Notes: a model not told the origin generated them from the sequence alone. A stretch of 64,000 nucleotides of DNA from Nocardioides sp. SR21 (GCF_022761125.1 NZ_JAKWJR010000002.1:372001-436000); one strand, 5' to 3'; shown: positions 34,236 through 43,328, numbered from the stretch's first letter. Numbers and translations: made by a program.

Positions 34236-35303
34236 GTGTCTGACAAGGTCCGCGTTGCCCTGCTCTTCGGAGGCCGCTCCGGCGAGCACGCGATCTCGGC
34301 CGCCACCGCCGCCGGCGTGATGAAGGCGATCGACCGCGACAAGTACGACGTGCTGCCCGTCGGCATCACCCGCGAGGGGCAGTGGGTCCTCACCAGCGGT
34401 GACACGCAGCAGTGGGAGCTCTCGGCGAGCAAGCTGCCCGAGGTCACCACCGAGGCCGGTCGCTCGGTCGCGACGCTCGCCGACCTCGGCGAGGTCGACG
34501 TGGTCTTCCCGCTGATGCACGGACCGTTCGGCGAGGACGGCACCATCCAAGGGCTGCTGGAGCTGGCCGACGTCCGCTACGTCGGCTCCGGCGTGCTCGC
34601 GTCGGCCGTGGGCATGGACAAGCAGTACATGAAGATCGTCTTCGCCGGCCACGGCCTACCGGTCGGCCCGTACGTCGCGATCGCGCCGCGCGACTGGGAG
34701 AGGCGCCAGGACGCCGTGCTCGCCGAGATCCAGGAGCGGCTGACGTTCCCGGTGTTCGTGAAGCCGGCGCGCGCGGGCTCCTCGCTGGGCGTGCGCCGCG
34801 TCGACGTGCCCTCCGACCTCGTCGAGGCGATCGAGGAGGCTCGCTTCCATGACCCCAAGGTGCTCGTGGAGCAGGGCCTCGAGGGCCGCGAGATCGAGTG
34901 CGCCGTCCTCGGCGGGCGCAACGGCGGCGAGCCCCGGACGTCGGTTCCTGGCGAGATCGTCGTCGACCACGACGCGGCGGACTTCTACGACTTCGAGGCC
35001 AAGTACCTCGGCGGCACGCAGGCGCGCACCGAGGCGCCCGCCGACCTGCCCGACGACGTGGCGGCGCGGGTGCGGGAGCTGGCGTCCCAGGCGTTCGAGG
35101 CGATCGGCGCCGAGGGTCTTGCCCGCGTCGACACGTTCGTCACGCCGGGCGGCGAGGTCGTCCTCAACGAGATCAACACGATGCCGGGCTTCACCCCGAT
35201 CTCGATGTACTCCCAGATGTGGGAGGCCAGCGGTCTGTCCTACACGGACCTGGTCGACGAGCTGATCCAGCTCGCGCTCGAGCGCCGGACCGGCCTGCGC
35301 TGA
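34236..35303 (+). CDS. ddl: D-alanine--D-alanine ligase
   Basis: 355 codons from GTG 34236. ATP-grasp ligase: VALLFGGRSGEHAIS at the N-terminus, FPLMHGPFGEDGTIQG, FVKPARAGSSLGVRR and the metal site EVVLNEINTMPGFTPISMY. It supplies the dipeptide for MurF next door. The GTG follows the murF stop by 11 bases, and TAGGGT (34222-34227) overlapping that stop may be an extra promoter 8 bases before the GTG. Confidence 0.96.
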   Translation: MSDKVRVALLFGGRSGEHAISAATAAGVMKAIDRDKYDVLPVGITREGQWVLTSGDTQQWELSASKLPEVTTEAGRSVATLADLGEVDVVFPLMHGPFGEDGTIQGLLELADVRYVGSGVLASAVGMDKQYMKIVFAGHGLPVGPYVAIAPRDWERRQDAVLAEIQERLTFPVFVKPARAGSSLGVRRVDVPSDLVEAIEEARFHDPKVLVEQGLEGREIECAVLGGRNGGEPRTSVPGEIVVDHDAADFYDFEAKYLGGTQARTEAPADLPDDVAARVRELASQAFEAIGAEGLARVDTFVTPGGEVVLNEINTMPGFTPISMYSQMWEASGLSYTDLVDELIQLALERRTGLR

Positions 35304-35307
35304 GCGG

Positions 35308-35835
35308 CTAGAGGCACTTTCCGGACTTCTCGAGGTTCGCCTCGATCAGTTCGGCCAGCTCGCCCGCGGTGTTCGGGAACCCGTCGGGCCGGTACTCGCC
35401 CGGCAGGTCCACGTGGACGCGCGGGCGGTAGTTCATCTCGGTCATCGGCACGTCGGTGGTCTCGTCGCCGTCGAACATGTCCTTGAACACCTCGTCGGGG
35501 ACGAACCAGCCGGTCTGCTTCACCGCGATGCAGGTCGAGGTGTCGCTGAACTCCGGCGGCTGCTCGACGCCGCACGTCAGCACGATCGCGGGGTCGCCCC
35601 AGGCGGCGCCGTACTCCGTGTCCCCGGCGACCTCGACGGACTCCTGCCCGGCGAGGGTGTCGGGGAGCTTCGCGACGAAGTCGCGACAGGCCTGGGCGTC
35701 CGCGTCCGACATGTCGGCGGCGTGGATCTCGGGCGGGCCGCTGCTGCAACCGGCCAGCAGGACGAGCCCGGCGAACGCGACGACGCCCCGCGTCCAGGAG
35801 GACACGGGGCGTCGTGAACGAGCGGGGTGGATCAC
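35308..35835 (-). CDS. DUF3515 family lipoprotein
   Basis: 175 codons from GTG 35835, two bases after the stop of the RAM-domain gene. Signal peptide with lipobox LLAGC at about residues 26-30, so it is anchored outside the membrane through a lipidated Cys. The remainder, with conserved CGVEQPPEF and CIAVKQTGWF, matches DUF3515, an actinobacterial family of unknown function that commonly sits near ddl and thiL as it does here. Confidence 0.88.
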   Translation of the reverse strand: MIHPARSRRPVSSWTRGVVAFAGLVLLAGCSSGPPEIHAADMSDADAQACRDFVAKLPDTLAGQESVEVAGDTEYGAAWGDPAIVLTCGVEQPPEFSDTSTCIAVKQTGWFVPDEVFKDMFDGDETTDVPMTEMNYRPRVHVDLPGEYRPDGFPNTAGELAELIEANLEKSGKCL

Positions 35836-35837
35836 CC

Positions 35838-36074
35838 TCAGATGTGCACGACCGGGCAGGTCAGCGTCCGGGTGATGCCGTCGAGGTTCTGGACCTTCGA
35901 GACCACGAGCTTGCCGAGCTCGTCGACGTTGCGCGCCTCAGCACGCACGATGACGTCGTACGGACCGGTGACGTCCTCGGCGAGGGTGACACCCTTGACC
36001 TGGGCAATCGCGGTGGCGACCTCGGCAGCCTTGCCGACGTCGGTCTGGATCAGGATGTACGCCTGGACGACCAT
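35838..36074 (-). CDS. Stand-alone Lrp/AsnC RAM (ligand-binding) domain protein
   Basis: 78 codons from ATG 36074. The whole protein is the RAM domain (VQAYILIQTDVGKAAEVATAI, VTGPYDVIVRAEARNVDEL) with no DNA-binding part. Such stand-alone domains form beta-sandwich oligomers that bind amino acids and may modulate full-length Lrp proteins or enzymes. It is the first gene of a two-gene unit with the DUF3515 lipoprotein. Confidence 0.92.
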   Translation of the reverse strand: MVVQAYILIQTDVGKAAEVATAIAQVKGVTLAEDVTGPYDVIVRAEARNVDELGKLVVSKVQNLDGITRTLTCPVVHI

Positions 36075-36162
36075 CGAGCTCTCCCTGGTGTCTGGATACG
36101 GGGACGTGTCGCGGTCAACCTATCGTGCGCCCCACCGCACCGCATCTGGTGGGATGGTCCCC

Positions 36163-37113
36163 ATGCCGTTCCCACATGACGCGACCCTGGCCGACGCGGG
36201 CGAGTTCGGGCTGATCTCGGAGCTGGTCGCGCTGTTCCCGCAGGGCGAGCACGTGCTGGTCGGGCCGGGCGACGACGCCGCGGTGCTGCGGGTCCGCAAC
36301 GGACACGTCGTCGTCTCGACGGACCTGCTGGTCGAGGGGAACCACTTCCGCCGCGACTGGTCCTCGGCCGAGGACATCGGCCACCGGGCGGCCGCGCAGA
36401 ACCTGTCCGACATCAACGCGATGGGCGGCCGGGCCACGTCGCTGACCATCGGGCTCGCGGCGCCCGCCGACCTCCCCGCGGCGTGGGCGCTCGACTTCGC
36501 CCGCGGCTTCGCCGACGAGTGCTCCCTGGTCGGCGCGAGCGTCGTCGGCGGTGACCTGACCCGCTCGGACAAGGTCGTCATCGCGGTCACCGTGCTCGGC
36601 AGCGTGACCGCGTCGCCCGTGCTGCGCTCCGGCGCCCGCCCCGGCGACACCCTCGCGCTGTTCGGCCGCCAGGGCTGGGCCGCCGGCGGCCTCGCGGTCC
36701 TCGGCCGCGGCTTCCGCTCCCCGAAGGTCCTCGTCGACGCCTACAAGCGCCCGGAGCCGCCGTACGACGCCGGCCGGGTCGCCGCCGAGGCCGGCGCCAC
36801 CGCGATGATCGACGTCTCCGACGGTCTGCTCGCCGACGCGGGACACATCGCCTCTGCCTCCGGCGTCGCGATCGACGTGCACGCCGCGGCGTTCGACATC
36901 GCCGAGCCGCTGCAGGCCGTCGGCGCCGCCCTCGGCGCCGACCCCCTGCAGTTCATCCTCGGCGGGGGAGAGGACCACTCGCTGCTCGCGACCTTCCCCG
37001 ACGCCCTCGCCGTACCGACCGGCTGGCTGCGGGTCGGCACCGTCGCCGAGGGCTCGGGCGTCACCGTCGACGGTGCGGAGTACGACGGTCCCACGGGCTG
37101 GACGCACTTTTAG
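36163..37113 (+). CDS. thiL: Thiamine-monophosphate kinase
   Basis: 316 codons from ATG 36163; an in-frame ATG at 36154 is possible. Motifs: GLISELVALFP, VGPGDDAAVLRV, STDLLVEGNHFRRDW, NLSDINAMGG and GGGEDHSLLATFP. It phosphorylates thiamine monophosphate to the active diphosphate. No other thi gene is present and I see no TPP riboswitch upstream. Confidence 0.95.
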   Translation: MPFPHDATLADAGEFGLISELVALFPQGEHVLVGPGDDAAVLRVRNGHVVVSTDLLVEGNHFRRDWSSAEDIGHRAAAQNLSDINAMGGRATSLTIGLAAPADLPAAWALDFARGFADECSLVGASVVGGDLTRSDKVVIAVTVLGSVTASPVLRSGARPGDTLALFGRQGWAAGGLAVLGRGFRSPKVLVDAYKRPEPPYDAGRVAAEAGATAMIDVSDGLLADAGHIASASGVAIDVHAAAFDIAEPLQAVGAALGADPLQFILGGGEDHSLLATFPDALAVPTGWLRVGTVAEGSGVTVDGAEYDGPTGWTHF

Positions 37114-37117
37114 CTGC

Positions 37118-37149
37118 CTTCCAGCCCCGAGCTTGCTCGGGGCTGGAAG
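37118..37149 (+). terminator. Terminator of thiL
   Basis: CTTCCAGCCCCGAG and its exact complement form a 14-bp stem around CTTG, starting 5 bases after the thiL stop codon. Confidence 0.85.
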
Positions 37150-37161
37150 ACGCAGCAGCAA

Positions 37162-37213
37162 GGTCGAGTAGCCGCGCGAGCGAGGGACGAGCTCGCGACC
37201 GGCGTATCGAGAC
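37162..37213. repeat. Second copy of the 52-bp dispersed repeat arm
   Basis: 51 of 52 bases match the left arm at 22491-22542. The complementary right arm is largely lost here; only a CTCGACCA remnant remains near 37290. Confidence 0.85.
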
Positions 37214-37240
37214 CCAGTTGGCACAGGCAGTCGGTCGGGC

Positions 37241-37288
37241 GCAGCGGTCTCGCTGGCGCTCGCGGCAGCGGTCTCGCTGGCGCTCGCC
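37241..37288. repeat. 24-bp tandem duplication
   Basis: GCAGCGGTCTCGCTGGCGCT plus CGCG (37241-37264) is repeated at 37265-37288 with one change at the last base. It lies in the region where the right arm of the dispersed repeat has decayed. Confidence 0.8.
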
Positions 37289-37315
37289 ACTCGACCAACG
37301 AGAGTCGCGACATGC

Positions 37316-37349
37316 AAAAGGGCCCCGACCGATTGGTCGAGGCCCTTCT
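37316..37349 (-). terminator. Terminator of rpmB
   Basis: On the minus strand AGAAGGGCCTCGACC and GGTCGGGGCCCTTTT pair over 15 positions, with one mismatch and one G-U pair, around AATC. The 3' arm ends in TTTT. Confidence 0.85.
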
Positions 37350-37361
37350 GGGAGAGCTAGA

Positions 37362-37547
37362 TCAACGGGTGACCTTGCCGGCCTTGAGGCAGCCGGTGCA
37401 CACGTTGAGGCGCTTCGGGGTGCCGTTGACCTTGGCACGCACGCGCTGGATGTTGGGGTCGAAGCGACGCTTCGTGATCTTGCGGGACCACGGCCGGTTG
37501 TTGCCGAAGCCGGGCTTCTTGGCGCAGATGTCGCAGACGGCAGCCAC
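37362..37547 (-). CDS. rpmB: 50S ribosomal protein L28, zinc-binding form
   Basis: 61 codons from GTG 37547, with AGGAG 6 bases upstream. It keeps both CxxC pairs (CDIC near the start and CTGC near the end), so it is the C+ zinc form of bL28, the one replaced under zinc starvation in many actinobacteria. It is monocistronic and divergent from the DAK2 gene. Confidence 0.96.
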   Translation of the reverse strand: MAAVCDICAKKPGFGNNRPWSRKITKRRFDPNIQRVRAKVNGTPKRLNVCTGCLKAGKVTR

Positions 37548-37730
37548 CGTGTACTCCTGAACGAATCGATGATGTGAACTGAACTGAAAACGTGGGGCCC
37601 GGCGAGCGGGCAACCGCACAAGAGTATCCGATGCCCAGCCGCACTCGAAAATCGAGCCGGACGCACTAGCCTGTGGCACTCGACTCACCGAGCAGGTGCC
37701 CGGTGGTCAGTCTCCACGATCGAGGACGGC

Positions 37731-39386
37731 ATGGAAACTCCGGGCAGCGCGAGCATCACGCTCGGAGCGGTGCTGCGGTTCGTGGACATCGCCGTCGACG
37801 CCCTCTCGGAGGCGCGCGAAGAGATCGACGCGCTCAACGTCTACCCGGTGCCCGACGGCGACACCGGCACGAACATGTACCTCACCATGTCCGCCGCCCG
37901 TGACGCCGTCCGCGACGCGACCGGCGGCGACCCGGAGGCCGACCTGGGCCCGGCGCTCGCGGCGTTCAGCCGGGGCGCCCTGCTCGGCGCGCGTGGCAAC
38001 TCCGGCGTCATCCTCAGCGAGATGATCGGCGCCCTGGCCCGCCGGATCGTGCAGGCGACGCCCGACGAGCGCCGCGCGCTCGTGATGGCCGAGGCGCTGC
38101 GCCAGGCCACCGAGGCGAGCTACGCCGCGGTCGGCGACCCGGTCGAGGGCACCATGCTCAGCGTCATCCGCGGCGCCGCGGAGGCGGGCGCGGAGGCCGC
38201 GCAGGCGCCGACCGCGCGCTCCAGCGACGTGTTCACGGCCGCCGCCCAGGGAGCGCGTACGGCGCTCGCGCGCACGCCCGAGCAGCTCCAGGTGCTGCGC
38301 GACGCGGGCGTCGTCGACGCCGGCGGCCGCGGCATCAGCGTGATCCTCGACGCGGCGGAGACCGTGCTGACCGGCCGGCGCCCGGTCCCGGTCACCTCAC
38401 CGCTGGGCAGCCGCACCATCCCGATCCCGACCACCCCGACCGGCGACCTGACCCCGGAGGGACCGTCGTACGAGGTCATGTACCTCCTCGACGCCGAGGA
38501 CGCCGCGATCCCGGCGCTGCGCAGCGCGCTGGCCCCCCTGGGCGACTCGCTCGTCGTCGTGGGCGGCGAGGGACTGTGGAACGTCCACGTGCACGTCGAC
38601 GACGTCGGCGCCGCGGTCGAGGCGGGGATCGCCGCCGGACGGCCGCACCGGATCCGCGTCACCCACTTCGCCGAGCAGATCGCCGAGGTCCGCCAGCGCG
38701 CCACGGACCGGCAGGGTCGCCGGGTCGTCGCGGTCGCGGCCGGCCCCGGGCTCGCGAGCCTCTTCGAGGAGGCCGGCGCGATCGTCGTACCCGGAGGTCC
38801 CGGGAGGCGGCCCTCCACCGGCCAGGTGCTCGAGGCGATCACCACCTGTGGCGCCTCCGAGGTCATCGTGCTGCCCAACGACGCCGACTCCGTGCGGGTC
38901 GCGCAGATCGCCGCGAGCACCGCCCAGGCCGACCTCGAGGGCGCGATCCGCGTCGCGGTGATCCCGACCCAGGCCCAGGTCTCCGGCCTCGCCGCGATCG
39001 CGGTGCACGAGCCCGGGCGCGCGTTCGACCAGGACGTGCTCGAGATGACCGCGACCGCGCGGCACGCGCGCCAGGGCGCGGTCACCGTCGCATCGCGTCA
39101 GGCGATGACGATGGCCGGGCCGTGCGAGCCGGGCGACGTGCTCGGGGTCGTCGCGGGCGACTTCGCGGTCGTCGGCGAGGAGCTGTTCGCCGTCGCGACC
39201 GACGTGCTCGACCGGCTCCTCGGCGGTGGCGGCGAGCTCGTGACGATCGTCGCGGGCGCCGAGGACGCCGAGGGTGCGCTGGCGACCCGGTGCGCCGGTT
39301 ACGTGGAGGAGCACCACCCGGCTGTCGACGTCGTGGTGTACGACGGTGGTCAGGAGCGGTACCAGCTCCTGGTGTCCGTCGAGTAG
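37731..39386 (+). CDS. DAK2 domain protein (YloV/FakA-like kinase)
   Basis: 551 codons from ATG 37731. The N-terminal DAK2/DhaL kinase domain has LNVYPVPDGDTGTNMYLTM, GARGNSGVILSEM and the GGRG segment; the C-terminal part is the DAK1-like/DegV-related domain. In Firmicutes the relative FakA phosphorylates fatty acids bound to FakB. No fakB-like gene is visible here, so the substrate is uncertain. recG follows 10 bases later. Confidence 0.92.
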   Translation: METPGSASITLGAVLRFVDIAVDALSEAREEIDALNVYPVPDGDTGTNMYLTMSAARDAVRDATGGDPEADLGPALAAFSRGALLGARGNSGVILSEMIGALARRIVQATPDERRALVMAEALRQATEASYAAVGDPVEGTMLSVIRGAAEAGAEAAQAPTARSSDVFTAAAQGARTALARTPEQLQVLRDAGVVDAGGRGISVILDAAETVLTGRRPVPVTSPLGSRTIPIPTTPTGDLTPEGPSYEVMYLLDAEDAAIPALRSALAPLGDSLVVVGGEGLWNVHVHVDDVGAAVEAGIAAGRPHRIRVTHFAEQIAEVRQRATDRQGRRVVAVAAGPGLASLFEEAGAIVVPGGPGRRPSTGQVLEAITTCGASEVIVLPNDADSVRVAQIAASTAQADLEGAIRVAVIPTQAQVSGLAAIAVHEPGRAFDQDVLEMTATARHARQGAVTVASRQAMTMAGPCEPGDVLGVVAGDFAVVGEELFAVATDVLDRLLGGGGELVTIVAGAEDAEGALATRCAGYVEEHHPAVDVVVYDGGQERYQLLVSVE

Positions 39387-39396
39387 AGGAGCCTGG

Positions 39397-41631
39397 TTGA
39401 TCAGTCTCGACTCACCGGTGATCGCAGTCCTCGGCGACCACAAGAAGAAGCGGGAGGGGATCGAGGAGCGGCTTGGCCTGCGCACGGTCGGCGACCTGCT
39501 CCACCACTTCCCGCGGCGCTACGTGAAGACCGGCGAGCTGACCCGCGTCGACGACCTCGAGGACGGGCAGATGCTCACCGTCGTCGGCCAGATCGCGCAC
39601 AGCAAGCTCAACAGCTACACCGACCGGCGCACCGGCCGCCCGGCGTACCGCCTCGACGTGAGCGTGCGCACCGACGGGCCGTCGTTCCGCATGTCGTTCT
39701 TCGCCAAGGGCAAGCACATCGGCGAGTGGCACCAGAACCGTCTCCCCGTCGGGCGCCGCGGCATCTTCCTCGGCAAGGTCGGCAGCTTCCGCGGCGACTG
39801 GCAGCTGACGAACCCCCAGCTGGTGCTGTTCGGCGACCCCGACGAGGACGCCGCGCAGCTCTCACTCGACAAGATCGGCGAGTTCTACCCGATCTACCCG
39901 CTCACCAAGGGCGTCGACTCGTGGGACATCCAGCGCGCGGTCGCATTCGCGCTGACGGTCGTCGATGACGTGCCCGACCTGATCCCCGAGGCGGTGCGCG
40001 AGGAGTACGGCCTCCTCGACGTCCGTACGGCGCTCGAGCGCATCCACAACCCCCACGACTACGGCGAGATCAGCGCCGCCCAGCGACGCTTCCGGTTCGA
40101 CGAGGCGCTGGTCACCCAGCTGGTGCTGGCGCGCCGTCGCCGCGCGGTCCGTGAGCTCGGCGCGCAGGCGCGCACCGGCGGCGGCGGGCTGCTGGCGGCG
40201 TTCGACTCCCGGCTGCCGTTCGACCTGACCGCCGGGCAGCGTGAGATCGGCGCCCAGATCGAGGAGGACCTCGCCCAGCCGCACCCGATGAACCGGCTGC
40301 TCCAGGGTGAGGTCGGCTCCGGCAAGACCCTCGTCGCGCTGCGCGCGATGCTGCGCACCGTCGACTCCGGCGGCCAGGCGGCGCTGCTCGCGCCGACCGA
40401 GGTGCTCGCCCAGCAGCACCACCGCTCGATCACCGCGATGCTCGGCGACCTCGCCGCGGGCGGGATGCTCGGCGGCGCGGCCGACGCGACCAACGTCGAG
40501 CTGCTCACGGGCTCCATGACCAAGGCGCAGCGCACCGCGCCGATGTCGCGGATCGCGACGGGGGAGGCCGGGATCGTCATCGGCACCCACGCCCTGCTCG
40601 AGGAGAAGGTGATCTTCGCCGACCTCGGCCTCGTGGTCGTCGACGAGCAGCACCGCTTCGGCGTCGAGCAGCGCGCTGCGCTCACCGACAAGGCCGGCAC
40701 GCCGCCGCACGTCCTGGTGATGACCGCGACCCCGATCCCGCGCACCGTCGCGATGACGGTCTTCGGCGACCTCGAGACCTCCACGCTCACCGAGCTGCCC
40801 GCCGGCCGCGCGCCGATCCAGACCAACCTGGTCCCGCTGGCCGAGCAGCCGCAGTGGATCAGCCGGGTCTGGGAGCGGGTCCGCGAGGAGGTCGAGAAGG
40901 GCCACCAGGTGTACGTCGTCTGCCCGCGCATCACCGGCGACGAGCACGAGCAGGGGGAGAGCGACCAGCTCGACGTCGACGAGGACGGCAACACCGTCGC
41001 CCCGACCGCGCCGGCCGCCGGCCTGAGCGCGGTCGAGGAGGTCGCCGCGGAGCTCGTCGAGGGACCGCTGCACGGCCTCCGCGTGGAGAAGCTGCACGGC
41101 AAGCTGCCGCCGGAGGAGAAGGACGCCGTCATGCGGGCGTTCGCCGCCGGCGACGTCGACGTCCTCGTCGCGACGACGGTGATCGAGGTCGGCGTCGACG
41201 TCGCGAACGCGACCGCGATGGTGCTCCTCGACGCCGACCGGTTCGGCGTCTCGCAGCTCCACCAGCTGCGCGGCCGCGTCGGCCGGGGCGGCCTGCCCGG
41301 GCTGTGCCTGCTGGTCTCCCGCGCCGAGGTCGGGTCGCCGGCGCGCGACCGGCTCGACGCGGTGACGAGCACCACCGACGGCTTCGAGCTCAGCCGCGTC
41401 GACCTCGAGCAGCGCCGCGAGGGCGACGTTCTCGGCAAATCGCAGTCGGGATACCGCTCGGGCCTGCAAACTCTGCGCGTGCTGCGTGATGAGAAGACGA
41501 TCGTGGAGGCGCGCGCCGCCGCCGTCGCCCTGCTGGAGGCCGACCCCGACCTCGCCCACGCGGGCGACCTGGGCGCCGCCGTGACCGCGCTCGAGGAATC
41601 GGTGCAGTCTGACTTCATGGAGAAGTCGTGA
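39397..41631 (+). CDS. recG: ATP-dependent DNA helicase RecG
   Basis: 744 codons from TTG 39397, chosen because GAGGAG is 6 bases upstream; GTG 39418 is the only nearby alternative. N-terminal wedge/OB domain (GDLLHHFPRRYV), helicase motif I GEVGSGKT (304-311), motif II DEQH (416-419), and the C-terminal QLHQLRGRVGRG. It unwinds and remodels stalled replication forks and Holliday junctions. Confidence 0.96.
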   Translation: MISLDSPVIAVLGDHKKKREGIEERLGLRTVGDLLHHFPRRYVKTGELTRVDDLEDGQMLTVVGQIAHSKLNSYTDRRTGRPAYRLDVSVRTDGPSFRMSFFAKGKHIGEWHQNRLPVGRRGIFLGKVGSFRGDWQLTNPQLVLFGDPDEDAAQLSLDKIGEFYPIYPLTKGVDSWDIQRAVAFALTVVDDVPDLIPEAVREEYGLLDVRTALERIHNPHDYGEISAAQRRFRFDEALVTQLVLARRRRAVRELGAQARTGGGGLLAAFDSRLPFDLTAGQREIGAQIEEDLAQPHPMNRLLQGEVGSGKTLVALRAMLRTVDSGGQAALLAPTEVLAQQHHRSITAMLGDLAAGGMLGGAADATNVELLTGSMTKAQRTAPMSRIATGEAGIVIGTHALLEEKVIFADLGLVVVDEQHRFGVEQRAALTDKAGTPPHVLVMTATPIPRTVAMTVFGDLETSTLTELPAGRAPIQTNLVPLAEQPQWISRVWERVREEVEKGHQVYVVCPRITGDEHEQGESDQLDVDEDGNTVAPTAPAAGLSAVEEVAAELVEGPLHGLRVEKLHGKLPPEEKDAVMRAFAAGDVDVLVATTVIEVGVDVANATAMVLLDADRFGVSQLHQLRGRVGRGGLPGLCLLVSRAEVGSPARDRLDAVTSTTDGFELSRVDLEQRREGDVLGKSQSGYRSGLQTLRVLRDEKTIVEARAAAVALLEADPDLAHAGDLGAAVTALEESVQSDFMEKS

Positions 41632-42203
41632 CGCGGATCATCGGCGGCACGGCAGGAGGCCGGCGGATCACGACGCCGCGCGGCGTGCTGACGCGACCCA
41701 CCAGCGACCGGGTGCGCGAGGCGCTGTTCTCCGCCATCGAGTCGTGGAGCGGATCGCTGCACGGGCTCCGCTTCCTCGACCTGTACGCCGGCTCGGGGGC
41801 GATCGGCCTCGAGGCGTGGTCCCGCGGCGCCGGCGTGGTCACGCTGGTCGAGCAGGACCGCAGGACCGCCGCGCTGATCTCCGAGAACGCCCGCTCCATC
41901 GGGTTCGCGCGCGCCAACGTCGTGGCGGCGCCGGTCGCGAGCACGCTGCACCGGCCACCGAGCGCGCCGTACGACATCGCGTTCCTCGACCCGCCCTACC
42001 CGCTGTCGGAGGACGCCCTCGCCACGGACCTGCTGGCGCTCACCGCCGAGGGCTGGCTGGTGCCGGGCGCCCTGGTGATCGTGGAGAGGTCCGGTCGCAG
42101 CCCGGAGCCGCGGTGGCCCGACGGCATCACCGGCGACCGCGAGAAGCGGTACGGCGAGACCGTGCTTTGGTACGGTCACGCCGCCCCCGAAGCAGAGGAG
42201 TAG
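41628..42203 (+). CDS. rsmD: 16S rRNA (guanine(966)-N(2))-methyltransferase
   Basis: 191 codons from GTG 41628, overlapping recG by four bases. Starts TRIIGGTAGGRRITTPRG, with SAM loop FLDLYAGSGAIGLEA and the catalytic DPPYPL. It methylates G966 of 16S rRNA. The pairing rsmD-coaD is a common bacterial arrangement. Confidence 0.95.
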   Translation: MTRIIGGTAGGRRITTPRGVLTRPTSDRVREALFSAIESWSGSLHGLRFLDLYAGSGAIGLEAWSRGAGVVTLVEQDRRTAALISENARSIGFARANVVAAPVASTLHRPPSAPYDIAFLDPPYPLSEDALATDLLALTAEGWLVPGALVIVERSGRSPEPRWPDGITGDREKRYGETVLWYGHAAPEAEE

Positions 42204-42205
42204 CC

Positions 42206-42688
42206 GTGCGTCGAGCCGTCTGTCCCGGGTCGTTCGACCCGGTCACCCACGGACACATCGACATCGTCGGCCGTGCGGCGAAGCTCTTCGACGAGGTCGT
42301 GGTCGCGGTCGGGGTGAACGCCTCGAAGAACCGGCTGTTCACGGCCGAGGAGCGCATCGAGATGCTGCGCGAGGCCTGCGCCGGCATGGCGAACGTCACG
42401 GTGAGCAGCTTCTCCGGGCTGATCGTCGACTTCTGCCGCGAGATCGACGCCCAGGCGATCGTGAAGGGCCTGCGCGGCGGCAACGACTACGAGTACGAGC
42501 TGCCGATGGCGCAGATGAACTCCCACCTGACCGGCGTGGAGACGGTGTTCGTGCCGACGACCGCCGCGCTGGGCTACGTGTCCTCGAGCCTGGTCAAGGA
42601 GGTCGCGACGTTCGGTGGCGACGTGACCGGGCTGGTGCCGGACGCCGTGCTCGCGCGGCTCACGACGCGGCTTGCCGAGCGGGCCTGA
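42206..42688 (+). CDS. coaD: Pantetheine-phosphate adenylyltransferase
   Basis: 160 codons from GTG 42206, with GAGGAG about 6 bases upstream. Nucleotidyltransferase with AVCPGSFDPVTHGHIDI (HxGH at 17-20), KGLRGGNDYEYE and the C-terminal ISSSLVKEVA-type motif (YVSSSLVKEVATFGGD). It makes dephospho-CoA from phosphopantetheine and ATP. Confidence 0.97.
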   Translation: MRRAVCPGSFDPVTHGHIDIVGRAAKLFDEVVVAVGVNASKNRLFTAEERIEMLREACAGMANVTVSSFSGLIVDFCREIDAQAIVKGLRGGNDYEYELPMAQMNSHLTGVETVFVPTTAALGYVSSSLVKEVATFGGDVTGLVPDAVLARLTTRLAERA

Positions 42689-42695
42689 CCGTATT

Positions 42696-42725
42696 TTGCC
42701 GGTCGGGACCCCAGCCCGGTACGCT
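42696..42725 (+). promoter_or_regulatory. Promoter of the DUF177-rpmF-rnc unit
   Basis: TTGCCG (42696-42701) and TACGCT (42720-42725) lie 18 bases apart, 40 bases upstream of the probable CTG start of DUF177. Confidence 0.5.
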
Positions 42726-42794
42726 TCTCGCTGATCTGTTTGTGCCTGAAACGGAAGTAGAAACCTGAGCAGCCTGGACCCGAGAGCGCCGCTC

Positions 42795-43328
42795 GTGCTC
42801 GACACCCGCGAGCTCGGCCGCCGCCCGGGGTCCCAGCGTCAGGTGACACTCACGGCTCCGGCACCCGCAGATCTAGGCATCGAAGTCCTTCGTGTCCCGG
42901 AAGGTGCGCCGGTCGAGCTCGACCTGCTGCTGGAAGCGGTCATGGAGGGAGTACTGGTCACGGGCACGGCTCACGCCGTGCTCGACGGCGAGTGTGCGCG
43001 GTGCCTGGAGCCGATCTCCGACGAGATCGAAGCGCGGTTCCAGGAGCTGTTCGTGTACGTCGAGCACCAGACCTCCCACGACGAGGACGACGAGGTCAGC
43101 AGGCTCGAGGGCGACCTGGTCGATCTCGAACCCCTGTTGCGGGACGCGGTGGTGCTGGCACTACCGTTCCAGCCGCTGTGCGAGGACGACTGCCCAGGAC
43201 TGTGCACCGAGTGCGGAGCACGCCTGGCGGACGACCCGGACCACAGCCACGAAGCACCGATCGACCCGCGCTGGGCCGGCCTGACCGCCCTGACGCAGGA
43301 CCAGCAGGACCCCGAAGCAACCGAGTAG
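42795..43328 (+). CDS. DUF177 (YceD) family protein
   Basis: 177 codons if GTG 42795 is used. The protein has two CxxC-like pairs (GECARCLEPI; CPGLCTECGARL) and an acidic middle. DUF177 proteins lie before rpmF in most bacteria and are linked to 23S rRNA or L32 handling. The real start may be CTG 42765: GGAAG stands 7 bases before it, and it adds ten residues (LSSLDPRAPL) that match the N-terminal PLVxDTxELGRRPG context of relatives. No ATG, GTG or TTG lies between the upstream stop and 42795. Confidence 0.9.
   Translation: MLDTRELGRRPGSQRQVTLTAPAPADLGIEVLRVPEGAPVELDLLLEAVMEGVLVTGTAHAVLDGECARCLEPISDEIEARFQELFVYVEHQTSHDEDDEVSRLEGDLVDLEPLLRDAVVLALPFQPLCEDDCPGLCTECGARLADDPDHSHEAPIDPRWAGLTALTQDQQDPEATE

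Noticed and set aside
36075..36162. Possible TPP riboswitch before thiL
   Set aside because: The 88-base gap lacks the conserved CUGAGA and ACCUGA-type elements of the thi box.
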